DNA from: Bacillus sp. 491mf
Lineage (GTDB): Bacteria > Bacillota > Bacilli > Bacillales > Bacillaceae_G
DNA: 64,000 nucleotides
Assembly: GCF_900112415.1 (NCBI RefSeq)
Contig: NZ_FOLV01000006.1
Location: 62,001-126,000, forward strand
Direction of reading: 5' to 3'
In this document: positions 36,193-45,267 of the stretch, piece by piece
How the letters are laid out: the number at the start of each line of letters is the position of its first letter
Numbering within the stretch: position 1 is the stretch's first letter
Made by a program: the position numbers and the translations under genes
The notes under the pieces: generated by a model
Seen by the model: only the letters and a program-made list of their open reading frames with translations
What the model was told of the DNA's origin: nothing
Database searches by the model: none

Positions 36193-37401
36193 ACCAAAAA
36201 ATGAATATGAATAAATTTCTTCCCCCTGCACAAAGAAATTTTCGTACTTTCCACCTCTATCAATATATTTTGAAGTCCTTTCCTCAAGAGCTATATACTC
36301 TAAACCGTTGATGTTTTCCTTAATTTTTCTAGCTATAAAGTTGTCTCTAAATCTAGCTTCGATTTTGCTTTTGATGCTAAAATTTTTAAAAGCAATATAT
36401 GATCCCAATATGTAACAATTAGGCTTGAATAGAAAATCCACTTCACGAAGCAAAAACTCCTCATGTTCGAAGCTGTAATTACTAGTACCTGAATAATCAA
36501 TCACGACATCGACAGAGTGATCCTGTAAAGGTATATGTAAGAAATCAGCGCAAATAAAGAGCATGTTTCTCTTTAAACCTGTTCTCTCTAATACACCTTT
36601 TAAAAGTCGATGCCGCTCTAAGTTGCGATCAACAGCAATATACAAGCAACTTTCCGGTAAATCCCGAAAAATATTTCGCAGAAAAAAACCAACTCCGGAT
36701 CCTAACTCAAGTAATACTTTATTATTTAAGTCTAATTGACCGAGTTTCCTCTTTGACCATCCTCCAACTTTTTGGATATTTTCCAAATAAGCTGGATCAG
36801 TTTCATGTATATATTCAAGGACAAATTCTTCAAGATGGGGGCTAGTAGTTGCTTGACATGAATTACCAACCTTTAAAATACCTGATTCAACAAGATATTC
36901 TTCACCACAATCGCAAATTAACTTTCCTTCCATAATTTGATTTCTATGAATGATCCCATCTTGAATAATAAGTTTTTCGCTACACCTTAAACATTTCAGC
37001 AAATCAAGTACTTTTAAATCAATTCCCGTCATTAATCTTGAACCTTTAGATTTCGCTGATATTTCATCTAATTTCGTCTTTAAATTGTCCTTTATTTCTA
37101 CTAAATTATTTATTTCCTGCTCAACCCGCTTATATTTATCCATAAATAAAGATTGATAGTACGAATCATGTTCATAATCCGTAAGTTCCCCAAAATTTTT
37201 ATATAGAAAAAATTGTTTAATCTCGTTTAAACTAAAGCCCATCCCTTTAAATTCTAAAATAGTCTCTAAATCATTTTGACAGCGCTCATCAAAAAAATAA
37301 TGCCCGCCCTTCTTTTCAGGTACAATCAATCCTAAGTCCATATAATGCCTAATTGTATCGATACTTAATTTATTGACTTCTCCAAATTTACCAATCTTCA
37401 C
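36184..37401 (-). CDS. MerR regulator fused to zinc-ribbon and SAM methyltransferase
   Basis: A 405-residue three-part protein. Residues 1-70 are a MerR helix-turn-helix (IGKFGEVNKLSIDTIRHYMDLGLI, then a YFFDERC wing). Residues about 80-120 form a coiled coil used for dimerisation. Residues 137-165 have a CLRC...CDC zinc site like the one in RlmA-type or Trm112-like proteins. From about 225 there is a class I methyltransferase (LELGSGVG at 231-238, VDVVIDYSGTSNY). So it looks like a drug-sensing regulator that also methylates. RlmA-type zinc-methyltransferases modify 23S rRNA and can give macrolide resistance; that function here is inference. The downstream MFS exporter fits. Confidence 0.8.
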   Translation of the reverse strand: MKIGKFGEVNKLSIDTIRHYMDLGLIVPEKKGGHYFFDERCQNDLETILEFKGMGFSLNEIKQFFLYKNFGELTDYEHDSYYQSLFMDKYKRVEQEINNLVEIKDNLKTKLDEISAKSKGSRLMTGIDLKVLDLLKCLRCSEKLIIQDGIIHRNQIMEGKLICDCGEEYLVESGILKVGNSCQATTSPHLEEFVLEYIHETDPAYLENIQKVGGWSKRKLGQLDLNNKVLLELGSGVGFFLRNIFRDLPESCLYIAVDRNLERHRLLKGVLERTGLKRNMLFICADFLHIPLQDHSVDVVIDYSGTSNYSFEHEEFLLREVDFLFKPNCYILGSYIAFKNFSIKSKIEARFRDNFIARKIKENINGLEYIALEERTSKYIDRGGKYENFFVQGEEIYSYSFFGKR

Positions 37402-37462
37402 TATATCACTACCCGTACATATTTTTTATTCATCAGTTCTGCTTTTCTTACATCAAAAACAA

Positions 37463-38941
37463 CTATATTTTCTCTATAAAACTAGGAGGTTTCCGAAATC
37501 TTGTTGCTTGCTCAAAAGCATAAGCAATCTTAATTAAAGTCCCTTCAGTAAATGTCGTTCCAGCAAAAGTAATGCCAAATGGACGCCCGTTTTCCATATA
37601 TCCTGCTGGTAAAGCAATTGATGGATAACCTGCTTTTGCAGAAAGAGTAGCTCCGGCATAGGCGGGGAATAAAATGGCATCTAGGTTATATGTTTGAAGC
37701 GCAAAATCTATTCCTTCATTTTGTGAATAATAAAGATCTTCTAATCTCGCCATTATGTATTCCGAATTACTTAATGTATTTGGTAAAGACTCTCTATATT
37801 CAAGCATATTTTGTCCGTACTTTAATGCTTTATCACCAAGTTTATTATTAAATTCTATTAATTCATGATCATTATGAACAGGAGCCTGTGATGGTAGTTG
37901 ATACAAATAATTTCCTAAACTATGTTTTATCTCATACGTTGGCACTTCATAACTCCATTTTCTATGAAAAGAAGGAATTTCAATATTCTCTATGACTTCT
38001 GCTCCCTCTTTTTTTAGAATGTGAATTACATTAAAGAATAATTTTTCATCGAACTCACCTGGTAGAAAATTCTCTTCAGAAACTTGCTGAAACACACCAA
38101 TGCGCGCTCCCTTTAACCCACTCTTATCTAAAAATGCCGTATAATCTTGTACAGCATCTTCTTCACAGCGATAAGTTGCTGGGTCTAGTTCATCTTTGCC
38201 GCTCAGTACACTTAATAAAAGCGCAGCATCTTCTACAGTTCGAGCAATGGGCCCTGCAGTATCTTGTGAATACGTAAACGGAATGATGCCAGATCTACTA
38301 ATAAGTCCAACAGTCGGTTTAATACCAACTACTGAATTTTGTATTGCTGGACTTAAAATAGAGGCATCAGTCTCTGTACCAACTGATAATACTGTAAAGT
38401 TTGCAGCAACTGCAGCAGCGGAACCAGAACTGGACCCACCTACAAAAAATTCTCCAGGACCATAAGGATTCAAAGTTTGACCTCCTCTTGCGCTATATCC
38501 AGCCCACATTTTTAGAGACATGCCATTAGCTAATTCTGTCATATTCGTTTTTCCTAAAATAATAGCTCCTGCGTCTCGAAGCTTTTTCACTAGAAACGCA
38601 TCTTTTTGACTCACATGATTTTCTAAAGCAAGCATACCAGCACTTGTATGCATTTTATCTCCTGTTTCTATATTATCTTTCAATAAAACTGGAATCCCAT
38701 GAAGAGGTCCTCGTTTTCCTTTTTTCTTTCGCTCATAATCCAATGATTCAGCAAGGAAAATCACATCCGGATTCATTTCAAGTATAGCGTTTATATTAGG
38801 TCCTGCTTTATCATACTTTGCAATTCGATACAAATAATAAATAACAAGTTCTCTTGATGTTAACTTACCAGCTTCCATTGCTTCTTGAATCTTTGCAATC
38901 GTTAACTCTTCCCCATCTATATTAGATAACTGAAATTCCAT
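37463..38941 (-). CDS. Amidase-signature-family enzyme
   Basis: A 492-residue amidase-signature protein. The Ser-cisSer-Lys triad is visible: Lys88 in PVLLKDNIET, Ser171/172 in VGGSSSGSAAAVAA, and the nucleophile Ser194 in GTETDASILSPA. The usual GGS around the nucleophile is DAS here. These enzymes hydrolyse amides such as peptide amides or indoleacetamide. It is not GatA, since gatC and gatB are absent. It may share a transcript with the MerR-methyltransferase gene 62 bp downstream. Confidence 0.88.
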   Translation of the reverse strand: MEFQLSNIDGEELTIAKIQEAMEAGKLTSRELVIYYLYRIAKYDKAGPNINAILEMNPDVIFLAESLDYERKKKGKRGPLHGIPVLLKDNIETGDKMHTSAGMLALENHVSQKDAFLVKKLRDAGAIILGKTNMTELANGMSLKMWAGYSARGGQTLNPYGPGEFFVGGSSSGSAAAVAANFTVLSVGTETDASILSPAIQNSVVGIKPTVGLISRSGIIPFTYSQDTAGPIARTVEDAALLLSVLSGKDELDPATYRCEEDAVQDYTAFLDKSGLKGARIGVFQQVSEENFLPGEFDEKLFFNVIHILKKEGAEVIENIEIPSFHRKWSYEVPTYEIKHSLGNYLYQLPSQAPVHNDHELIEFNNKLGDKALKYGQNMLEYRESLPNTLSNSEYIMARLEDLYYSQNEGIDFALQTYNLDAILFPAYAGATLSAKAGYPSIALPAGYMENGRPFGITFAGTTFTEGTLIKIAYAFEQATRFRKPPSFIEKI

Positions 38942-39236
38942 AAAGTGAACCCCTTTTTAAGAAAATTATAACAATTTATTTCATCTATAATCTAGTAAAA
39001 ATCCCTTGTATGTATCTTTTTATCCTTCCCTCTGTACAAATATTTGTTTTATAGTTATATTATGGTTAACAAGTTGTTACGAAAACATAAACATCGCTCT
39101 ATTTTATATCCGTAAACTGTTTGAAAATCCATTTGTCATAATGAATTTTAATCGGAAGGAGGTTTACAGTTTATACGTGAGGATATAAAAGCTAGTTTTA
39201 CTTTACATAACTGGTAAACAAATAGGAGGCGAAATC

Positions 39237-40541
39237 ATGTTTCGTACAATTTCAAACTTTATGAGAGTAACTGAGATCAGGAGCAAAATCCTTTTTACTT
39301 TAGCGATGTTAATCGTTTTTCGAATTGGCACATTCATTCCAGTTCCTCATACTAATGCTGAGGTATTAAAACTACATGATCAAACAAATATTTTAGGAAT
39401 GCTCAATGTATTTGGCGGAGGTGCCTTACAAAACTTTTCAATTTTCGCAGTAGGCATTACACCGTATATTACAGCTTCCATCATCGTGCAGTTATTACAG
39501 ATGGATGTCGTTCCTAAATTTGCAGAGTGGGCAAAGCAAGGTGAAATGGGCCGTAAAAAATCAGCTCAATTTACCCGCTACTTTACAATTGTTCTTGCAT
39601 TCATTCAGTCGATAGGAATGTCTATTGGCTTTAACAATATGGCAAGTGGACAATTAATAACGGATCCAGGTTGGAAAACCTACTTATTAATTGCTACCGT
39701 ATTAACTGCTGGTACTGCATTTTTAATGTGGCTAGGCGAACAAATTACAGCAAATGGAGTCGGTAACGGAATTTCAATTATTATTTTTGCCGGGCTTGTG
39801 GCAGGAATTCCAAGTATTATGAATCAAATATACTTACAACAAATTCATAGTGCTGGAGATCAACTCTTTATGCATATTATAAAAATTGCATTAATTATTT
39901 TAGTTGTTTTAGCTATCATCGTTGGTGTCATTTACATACAACAAGCAAATCGGAAAATTCCTATTCAATATGCAAAAGCTTCTAATGGGAACACTCCGTA
40001 TCAAGGAGCAAAAAATACACACTTACCTCTTAAGGTAAATAGTGCAGGTGTCATCCCTGTTATCTTTGCTTCCGCATTTTTAATGACGCCGCGAACAATT
40101 GCGCAGCTATTTCCAAGCTCTGCAGTGTCCAAATGGATCAATACAAATTTTGATTCTGGGCACCCAATTGGAATGTGCTTATACCTTGGACTCATTATTG
40201 CATTTACATATTTTTATGCGTTCGTTCAAGTAAACCCTGAACAAATGGCTGAAAACTTGAAGAAGCAAAATGGGTATGTTCCAGGCATTCGCCCAGGAAT
40301 CATGACAGAGAAATATGTAACAAAAATCTTATATCGATTAACTTTTATCGGCGCAATCTTTTTAGGGTCAATCTCTATTTTGCCGATTATATTCACAAAA
40401 ATTTCTGACCTGCCAGCTTCTGCTCAAATTGGCGGGACAAGCTTACTCATTATCGTCGGTGTTGCACTAGAAACGATGAAAACGTTAGAAAGCCAGCTTG
40501 TGAAACGTCACTATAAAGGATTTATTAAGAAAGTGAATTAA
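39237..40541 (+). CDS. secY: SecY protein translocase subunit (orphan paralogue)
   Basis: SecY forms the membrane pore of the general secretion system with SecE and SecG. The 434-residue protein spans about ten helices and has the hallmark segments RIGTFIPVPHTNAEVL, LGMLNVFGGGALQNFSIFAVGITPYITASII, GNTPYQGAKNTHLPLKVNSAGVIPVIFAS and PGIRPG. It is not flanked by ribosomal protein genes or adk, where the housekeeping copy lies, and no secA2 or glycosylated-adhesin genes are nearby, so it is an isolated second secY. AGGAGGCG precedes ATG 39237. Confidence 0.93.
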   Translation: MFRTISNFMRVTEIRSKILFTLAMLIVFRIGTFIPVPHTNAEVLKLHDQTNILGMLNVFGGGALQNFSIFAVGITPYITASIIVQLLQMDVVPKFAEWAKQGEMGRKKSAQFTRYFTIVLAFIQSIGMSIGFNNMASGQLITDPGWKTYLLIATVLTAGTAFLMWLGEQITANGVGNGISIIIFAGLVAGIPSIMNQIYLQQIHSAGDQLFMHIIKIALIILVVLAIIVGVIYIQQANRKIPIQYAKASNGNTPYQGAKNTHLPLKVNSAGVIPVIFASAFLMTPRTIAQLFPSSAVSKWINTNFDSGHPIGMCLYLGLIIAFTYFYAFVQVNPEQMAENLKKQNGYVPGIRPGIMTEKYVTKILYRLTFIGAIFLGSISILPIIFTKISDLPASAQIGGTSLLIIVGVALETMKTLESQLVKRHYKGFIKKVN

Positions 40542-40551
40542 CATTTTATAC

Positions 40552-40605
40552 AAAACCCTCTTATTTATCGTAAAAAAACATCGATATATAAGAGGGTTTC
40601 TTTTG
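40552..40605 (+). terminator. Terminator after orphan secY
   Basis: A roughly 18-bp stem with AAACCCTCTTAT arms (40552-40570 with 40580-40599) and a T-rich tail. Confidence 0.75.
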
Positions 40606-41026
40606 TAATATCCCTTACATTTCTTTTTCAAATCTTTCCCTGTGTCGATTTAAAATGTATCATCCTTTTACTTCTAGTTATCATACAATTAGCGTTTCAT
40701 GGGATTCAGCCGAGATACGTGTAAAAATGGGTCAAAAGCTGTTTTTATTTCCATTCATGATCTTTTATACGAAATTTCTCCATGACCGTCAACAAAACGC
40801 GAATTTTGTAAAGTGATAATAAAGTTGTTTTAAAAAATGTGCGTCATTCTATTCAACAATCGGGTCATTTAATGAAGTAAGGCTTATTGAGGGCGCTTTT
40901 CCTAAGTATGGTAAGTGTCTCTTTAATGAACTAAAAAATTTGAGATAACTCCATAATTTTGAAATATTTGTTTTAAGCACTTGGGTAAGATTAAGGAGTT
41001 ATACAGATAGATAGGAGGTTTTTATA
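40606..41026. other. 420-bp gap without a recognisable gene
   Basis: No frame with a ribosome binding site is present until AGGAGG at 41011-41016 of the next gene. A stretch around 40850-40920 (CGGGTCATTTAATGAAGTAAG then GAGGGCGC) looks like degenerate intergenic repeat DNA, but I cannot assign it. Confidence 0.35.
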
Positions 41027-41578
41027 ATGACAATAAGGCCAAAAATCATTTCAATTGCAGCTGTGTCTGGTGGAGGAAAAACTACAATAACAAAGAAATT
41101 AAGCCATAAATTGAAGAATTCAAAAGAATTGTTCTTTGATGATTATGACTTTGAAGATTCACCAGAAGATTTAATTAATTGGGTGAAAGAAGGATCTGAT
41201 TATAACCAATGGAATTTGGAACCTATGCTCTCTGATATTGATTATTTAATAAATTCTAAGGAAGCACCCTCATACATATTGCTTGACTATCCGTTCTCAT
41301 ATAAGAATGATAGAATGAAAAAACTTATTGATCTTTCAATTTATATTGACACTCCTTTAGATGTAGCAATGGCCAGACGTTTAATTAGGGATTACAAAAA
41401 TAATACAATGACAGAAATACACAATGATTTAAGTTTTTATCTGAAGTATGGAAGAATAGCTTATTTAGAAATGGAAACTACAATAAAACCCAATTCAGAT
41501 GCTGTAATAGACGGAACATTTTCTCCTGATAAAATTGTTGAGTTTATCATAAAGGAAATAAGAGATAGAGCTTTATAG
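41027..41578 (+). CDS. Uridine-kinase-like P-loop phosphotransferase
   Basis: A 183-residue P-loop protein with Walker A AAVSGGGKTT (residues 11-20) followed by a FFDDYDFED segment that fits the uridine kinase/phosphoribulokinase-like fold, and YILLDYPFSY as Walker-B-like strand, with MARRLIRDY resembling a lid. Such proteins phosphorylate small molecules (nucleosides, shikimate-like substrates, antibiotics). The substrate is unknown. AGGAGG precedes ATG 41027. It is followed at once by the relic of an unrelated protein. Confidence 0.75.
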   Translation: MTIRPKIISIAAVSGGGKTTITKKLSHKLKNSKELFFDDYDFEDSPEDLINWVKEGSDYNQWNLEPMLSDIDYLINSKEAPSYILLDYPFSYKNDRMKKLIDLSIYIDTPLDVAMARRLIRDYKNNTMTEIHNDLSFYLKYGRIAYLEMETTIKPNSDAVIDGTFSPDKIVEFIIKEIRDRAL

Positions 41579-41580
41579 CA

Positions 41581-41706
41581 TATATTATCAAACTTTATTC
41601 CAACGCTACAGATGGAACATTCGAAATACAAGTTGAATGGAATCATGCAGAAAATAAAGAGGGAAAAGTTATTATAAGAGGTACCGCCACATGCCCATCA
41701 AGCTAG
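41581..41706 (+). pseudogene. C-terminal remnant of a secreted-type beta protein
   Basis: A 41-codon frame (KLYSNATDGTFEIQVEWN then KEGKVIIRGTATCPSS) follows the kinase stop in another frame without a start codon. It looks like the last beta-strands of a lost protein. Its final 10 codons coincide with copy 1 of a dispersed repeat (41679-41730). Confidence 0.4.
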
Positions 41707-41730
41707 TAATTTAAAGTGTCCCCAAAACGA
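41679..41730 (+). repeat. Dispersed repeat, copy 1
   Basis: GGTACCGCCACAT-CCCATCAAGCTAGTAATTTAAAGTGTCCCCAAAACGA (shown here in part) shares ordered blocks with 42569-42621: a GG-CCGCCACAT block, ATCAAG, and TCCCCAAAACGA, at nearly equal spacing. A weaker third relative is at 32839-32861. Confidence 0.55.
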
Positions 41731-41910
41731 AAATTTTATTATTTTACAGTAATTTATGAATGGATATTTTTTCAATAAATTTTGATAAAATTAAGACTGA
41801 ATATTTCTAATAATGAAATAAATATTTCTATAAATTCTAAATATTTACTTTTTTTAAAAAGATGATACATTTGGGGTATAAGTTACAAAACTATTAAAGG
41901 GGGATTTTTT

Positions 41911-42471
41911 ATGTTCAAGAAATTAGTAGTTGGGGCATTAGCGACAGGTATTGCATTAACTGGGGGGATTGGTGCAGCATCAGCTGATACAGTAAAACCT
42001 GTGAGTTCTCCGAATAAAGCAACTGAAACAGCTTATTCAGAAAACCAACAGTATATTTCAGATAGAATTGAAAGTATAGTTGAAAATACAAATGAAGCCG
42101 AAAGACCATTTGCACCAAATTTTTCTGATAAAAATAATCTTATTGGAGATAAAGCAGCTGCAGCATTTGATTGGGGATATTCCGGTAAGTATAATTTTTC
42201 TACATCAATTCAAGTGCAAAAAACTGTATCTGTAGCAACCAACGGAACTATTGGAGTAGCTATTCAAAACAATAAAAATTTTAATTTTAAAGTTGTAGTA
42301 AAAAGTTTATCATCAGGAAACACCGTAACCCATACTGTAACAGGAGGACCAATGAGTGGTGGCAATTATGTTTATAACTACTTTGGTCCTATGAAAGCAG
42401 GAAACTATGTTGTAACTCTAGTAAATACAGATGGTTCATGGCACCAAGGCACTGTTTGGCTTGGATGGTAA
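41911..42471 (+). CDS. Secreted protein of unknown function
   Basis: A 186-residue protein with a clear signal peptide (FKKLVVGALATGIALTGG then AASA) cleaved at about residue 26. The mature protein starts with a Ser/Thr/Asn-rich part and ends in a beta-rich domain (GKYNFSTSIQVQKTVSVATN, NYVYNYFGPMKAGNYVVTLVN, GTVWLGW), perhaps a small carbohydrate- or surface-binding fold. No Cys, so no disulfide. I do not recognise the family. AAAGGGGG precedes ATG 41911, and the gene has its own terminator. Confidence 0.75.
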   Translation: MFKKLVVGALATGIALTGGIGAASADTVKPVSSPNKATETAYSENQQYISDRIESIVENTNEAERPFAPNFSDKNNLIGDKAAAAFDWGYSGKYNFSTSIQVQKTVSVATNGTIGVAIQNNKNFNFKVVVKSLSSGNTVTHTVTGGPMSGGNYVYNYFGPMKAGNYVVTLVNTDGSWHQGTVWLGW

Positions 42472-42493
42472 TTACTTAAATTTATTTATTTTT

Positions 42494-42530
42494 GAACAGA
42501 CTTTTCAAAAAAGAAAAGTCTGTTCTTTTT
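42494..42530 (+). terminator. Terminator of the secreted-protein gene
   Basis: A perfect 13-bp stem (42494-42506 with 42513-42525) with a 6-nt A-rich loop and a T5 run. Confidence 0.85.
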
Positions 42531-42568
42531 AATTCTGCACGTCTCCTTGTTTTGGAGATGCTGATTTA

Positions 42569-42621
42569 GGGTTCCCGCCACATCGCTATCAAGTTAAGAA
42601 ACACATTCTTCCCCAAAACGA
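42569..42621 (+). repeat. Dispersed repeat, copy 2
   Basis: Blocks CCCGCCACATCGCTATCAAG and TTCCCCAAAACGA align with copy 1 at 41679-41730 in the same order. The secreted-protein gene lies between the two copies, so the copies could have bracketed an insertion. Confidence 0.55.
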
Positions 42622-42745
42622 TAATAGAGAATATTCTTAATGGATCGAAAAATCTTTTCATAATGGTCAGCTGCAAACTTAAGTTTTTCGTCATCCGCTC
42701 TCATATTAGATATAATCTCTCTAACTGCAAATACATGTTTTTCGT
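42594..42745 (-). pseudogene. Minus-strand coding remnant
   Basis: A frame of about 48 codons (KHVFAVREIISNMRADDEKL then FAADHYEKIFRSIK, ending ILYYRFGEECVS) stops at TAA 42596-42594. An in-frame stop lies upstream and no start is obvious. It looks like a helical C-terminal fragment of a lost protein; its 3' end lies inside repeat copy 2. Confidence 0.4.
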
Positions 42746-42855
42746 TTTATTTCAGATTTAATACGAAATTTTTCTTTTCTAATTGAATATTAACAGAACA
42801 AGGTATGCAAAAGGAATAATGATTATAGAAGGTGAATTTCTAACTATATAATTAA

Positions 42856-43452
42856 GTTATTCCCCTTAATTACAGCCTACAAACCGTACATGCAGTCTTA
42901 TTCGATATGTGGGAATCCCTATTCAGATGGGGAGCAAAGCATATATTTGTCATTGATATACACGGAGATCAACAGCATGGTGATGCGCTGATAGGAGCAA
43001 TTAGAAAGACAAGGCAAACACTAAATATTGATGTTCGTTCGGTTATTGCTAATTTGTTAGCGAATCAGCTAGGGATCACAAAAGATCAAGAAGAATTTTT
43101 GATTTTTGATATCGATTTTTCCTTTGATTCGTTCGAGCCCCCTCCTCACTTTCCAGATTTTCACGCAGGAGCGCAGGGAACAGCACGATTTCTAAAATAT
43201 TTTCCTGATTTGGTAAAGCAAGAAAAAATCAAGGAACTATCCCCAAGGCTATTAAGTAAGGAAGATCAGGAAGAGTGGCAAAAAGGAGGCGAAAGAACTA
43301 AATCGATTGCTCCCAAAGGCTATGTTGGCAATCCTCAAGGTTATACTCCCTTTTTAGCAGAGGATAAGTTAGATTTTATCAGCGGCTTTATTGAGTTTGC
43401 ATCAAGGGAGATACTTCATTATCTAAGAACACAATCAAAAAAAGAAAATTAA
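42856..43452 (+). pseudogene. Creatininase-family protein, N-terminal third missing
   Basis: The frame is open from 42856 but has no start before ATG 42907 (181 residues). LFRWGAKHIFVIDIHGDQQHG and FHAGAQGTARFLKYFPDLV match the C-terminal two thirds of creatinine-amidohydrolase-like enzymes. The N-terminal region with the E-x-H-G-x-H metal ligands (about 80 residues) is absent. No ribosome binding site lies at a useful distance. It is probably non-functional. Confidence 0.7.
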
Positions 43453-43534
43453 ATTTTTTTATCATTGGAATGTAAGTTCAACAAAAAAGAACAAAGAAAA
43501 TAATCGAACTTTTTTATAAAACTTAAATATGATT

Positions 43535-43588
43535 TGAACAATAAGAACCCATTTAAAATTTTGTTCAAAATGGGTTCTTATTGTTTGT
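43535..43588. terminator. Terminator between convergent creatininase relic and DUF4097 gene
   Basis: A roughly 18-bp AACAATAAGAACCCATTT stem (43537-43554 with 43568-43587) can work on both strands. Confidence 0.75.
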
Positions 43589-43642
43589 TTCCAAATGCAA
43601 TTAATATTTTGGGCCAAGCTTTATTTCAAATCAGCAAATATG

Positions 43643-44509
43643 TTAATTTATCTTTATAGTTCCTTCTTTACTTAAAACCTCTAATTTATTCGCTGCATCA
43701 CCAATGGTTCCTTCTTTTGATTTTTCAGTATCTCTTTTTTTCTTAAAACTACCTAAATTAACTGTTGTATCAGATGAAAGACTATTAGCAATAAGCATTA
43801 ATGAAGTCGGAGCTTCTTTATAAGATACAGCGATATCTCCTGATTTTGTTTCTACAAACAATGATTTTTCTTCTTTTGCATTTTTAATTGATACTTCACC
43901 ATCTGTTGAGGTAACTTTTATTTTAGGACTAGTCACATTTGAAATATAATTATCACCAGTAGTAGAAACTACTGTTAATTCCTGTAACGAACTATCCTTC
44001 AAACTTAATTCCCCATCTTTTGATGTGAATTTACCCTTATCTGCTGACAGTCCTTCAATTTTTTCAGCACCAGATTCGTTTGAAATTACAATATTTTTAG
44101 TCGCTATATCATTCATTTTTATATCACCGAAACGATTATTCAATGTAATCGTATCTATTTCATTCTTTGGAATAGAAATATAGATAGTACCTTTCTTCCC
44201 AAAGCTGAATCCTTCAAGTAATCCCTTTTGGTCTTTCTGATTAATTTCAATTTTCTTCCCATCATTTTTAATTGTTACGGGATCTTTCTTCTTGTCCTTT
44301 TGTTTTCCTTCAACTTCGATTGTTATCTTTTTTGACTTCGTATTTTTGAACTTAATATCCCAAGATTCGTTGTTTATCTCTACTTCTTCAATACTATTTG
44401 CTTCAAAGGATTTTTCTTTTTCAAAACTCTTTCCTTCTACTTCTTTGAAGCTAAAAACGAATCCGCCAGTTACAAGTAATGCAGTAGAAGCTAGTATTAT
44501 TTTTTTCAA
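43643..44509 (-). CDS. DUF4097 (LiaG-like) beta-solenoid envelope protein
   Basis: A 288-residue protein with a hydrophobic N-terminal anchor (IILASTALLVTGGFVFSF) and a repetitive beta-strand body (IKKNDG, FGDIKMNDI, TSKDGELSLKDS, TSTDGEVSIKNA, ETKSGDIAVSY), the DUF4097 pattern. Members are extracytoplasmic and often lie with cell-envelope stress systems such as Lia. It starts with TTG after GGGATGGGG. It is 53 bp after an ABC permease and ends the ABC operon. Confidence 0.8.
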   Translation of the reverse strand: MKKIILASTALLVTGGFVFSFKEVEGKSFEKEKSFEANSIEEVEINNESWDIKFKNTKSKKITIEVEGKQKDKKKDPVTIKNDGKKIEINQKDQKGLLEGFSFGKKGTIYISIPKNEIDTITLNNRFGDIKMNDIATKNIVISNESGAEKIEGLSADKGKFTSKDGELSLKDSSLQELTVVSTTGDNYISNVTSPKIKVTSTDGEVSIKNAKEEKSLFVETKSGDIAVSYKEAPTSLMLIANSLSSDTTVNLGSFKKKRDTEKSKEGTIGDAANKLEVLSKEGTIKIN

Positions 44510-44562
44510 TTTTTATTCCCCATCCCTTATTGAATTTGAATATTATTCCATCTCTTCTTTGT

Positions 44563-45267
44563 TTAAGCAACATCGATTTTGTCAATTTTATGATAAGAAA
44601 GATAGCCAATGATTAGACCAAGTAGACAGAATGCAATTGGCACTCCAATAAATTCGAATAAACTAGTCGAACTACCGCCATTAGAAACAGTTGAGTTTAT
44701 CAAAAACCCAATCAATACAGCTGAAGTAATTGTTGTAGCAGTTGACTTTTTTCTCATACCAAAATATAAAGGAATTAGGCTTACTCCTGCCATCATAAAT
44801 GCATGAATAAAAGTAGTTGGAATTGTAGTAATTATTTCATTTATACTAACAGGTGTTTCGAAGAATCCTATAATTGGGTTTAAGAAAAAAGTTAACATAC
44901 TAATAATAAAAGTAGTGAAAATTATGCTAAAAAAGCAAAATGCAAATACAATTGATAATTTAGCTTGCAATATTTTTTTCCGTTGTAGTGGATAAGTAAA
45001 CACGAATTGAATCGTTTTGCTTTTATATTCATCAATGACTAAACGCGATAAAATTACACTTGAAAAAATGATAAATGTTATTCGAATAAGAATATTCGTT
45101 AAAGCCATGAATCCGGCATAATCTGGAAACATTACCTCACTCTCACCTTTAGAACCCACTGCCATAAGACCGACAGCAACAAAAATCCCTACAATACAAA
45201 TTATTAGTCCTTTAAAATAACTAGATAAGTGATGTTTTTTCCATTCTAGTTTCATAATCTTAAACAT
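44563..45267 (-). CDS. ABC-2-type transporter permease
   Basis: A 234-residue permease with six hydrophobic segments and the TIQFVFTYPLQRKKILQAK loop typical of ABC-2 bacitracin-exporter-like permeases. The start at ATG 45267 follows GGAGGCGGTC; an in-frame ATG at 45282 is too near the site. It overlaps the ATPase gene by 8 bp, so the two are translationally coupled. The partner ATPase and the two-component system suggest peptide-antibiotic export or signalling. Confidence 0.85.
   Translation of the reverse strand: MFKIMKLEWKKHHLSSYFKGLIICIVGIFVAVGLMAVGSKGESEVMFPDYAGFMALTNILIRITFIIFSSVILSRLVIDEYKSKTIQFVFTYPLQRKKILQAKLSIVFAFCFFSIIFTTFIISMLTFFLNPIIGFFETPVSINEIITTIPTTFIHAFMMAGVSLIPLYFGMRKKSTATTITSAVLIGFLINSTVSNGGSSTSLFEFIGVPIAFCLLGLIIGYLSYHKIDKIDVA

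Noticed and set aside
39006-39188. 60-codon frame between amidase and secY
   Set aside because: No ribosome binding site and no recognisable protein pattern.
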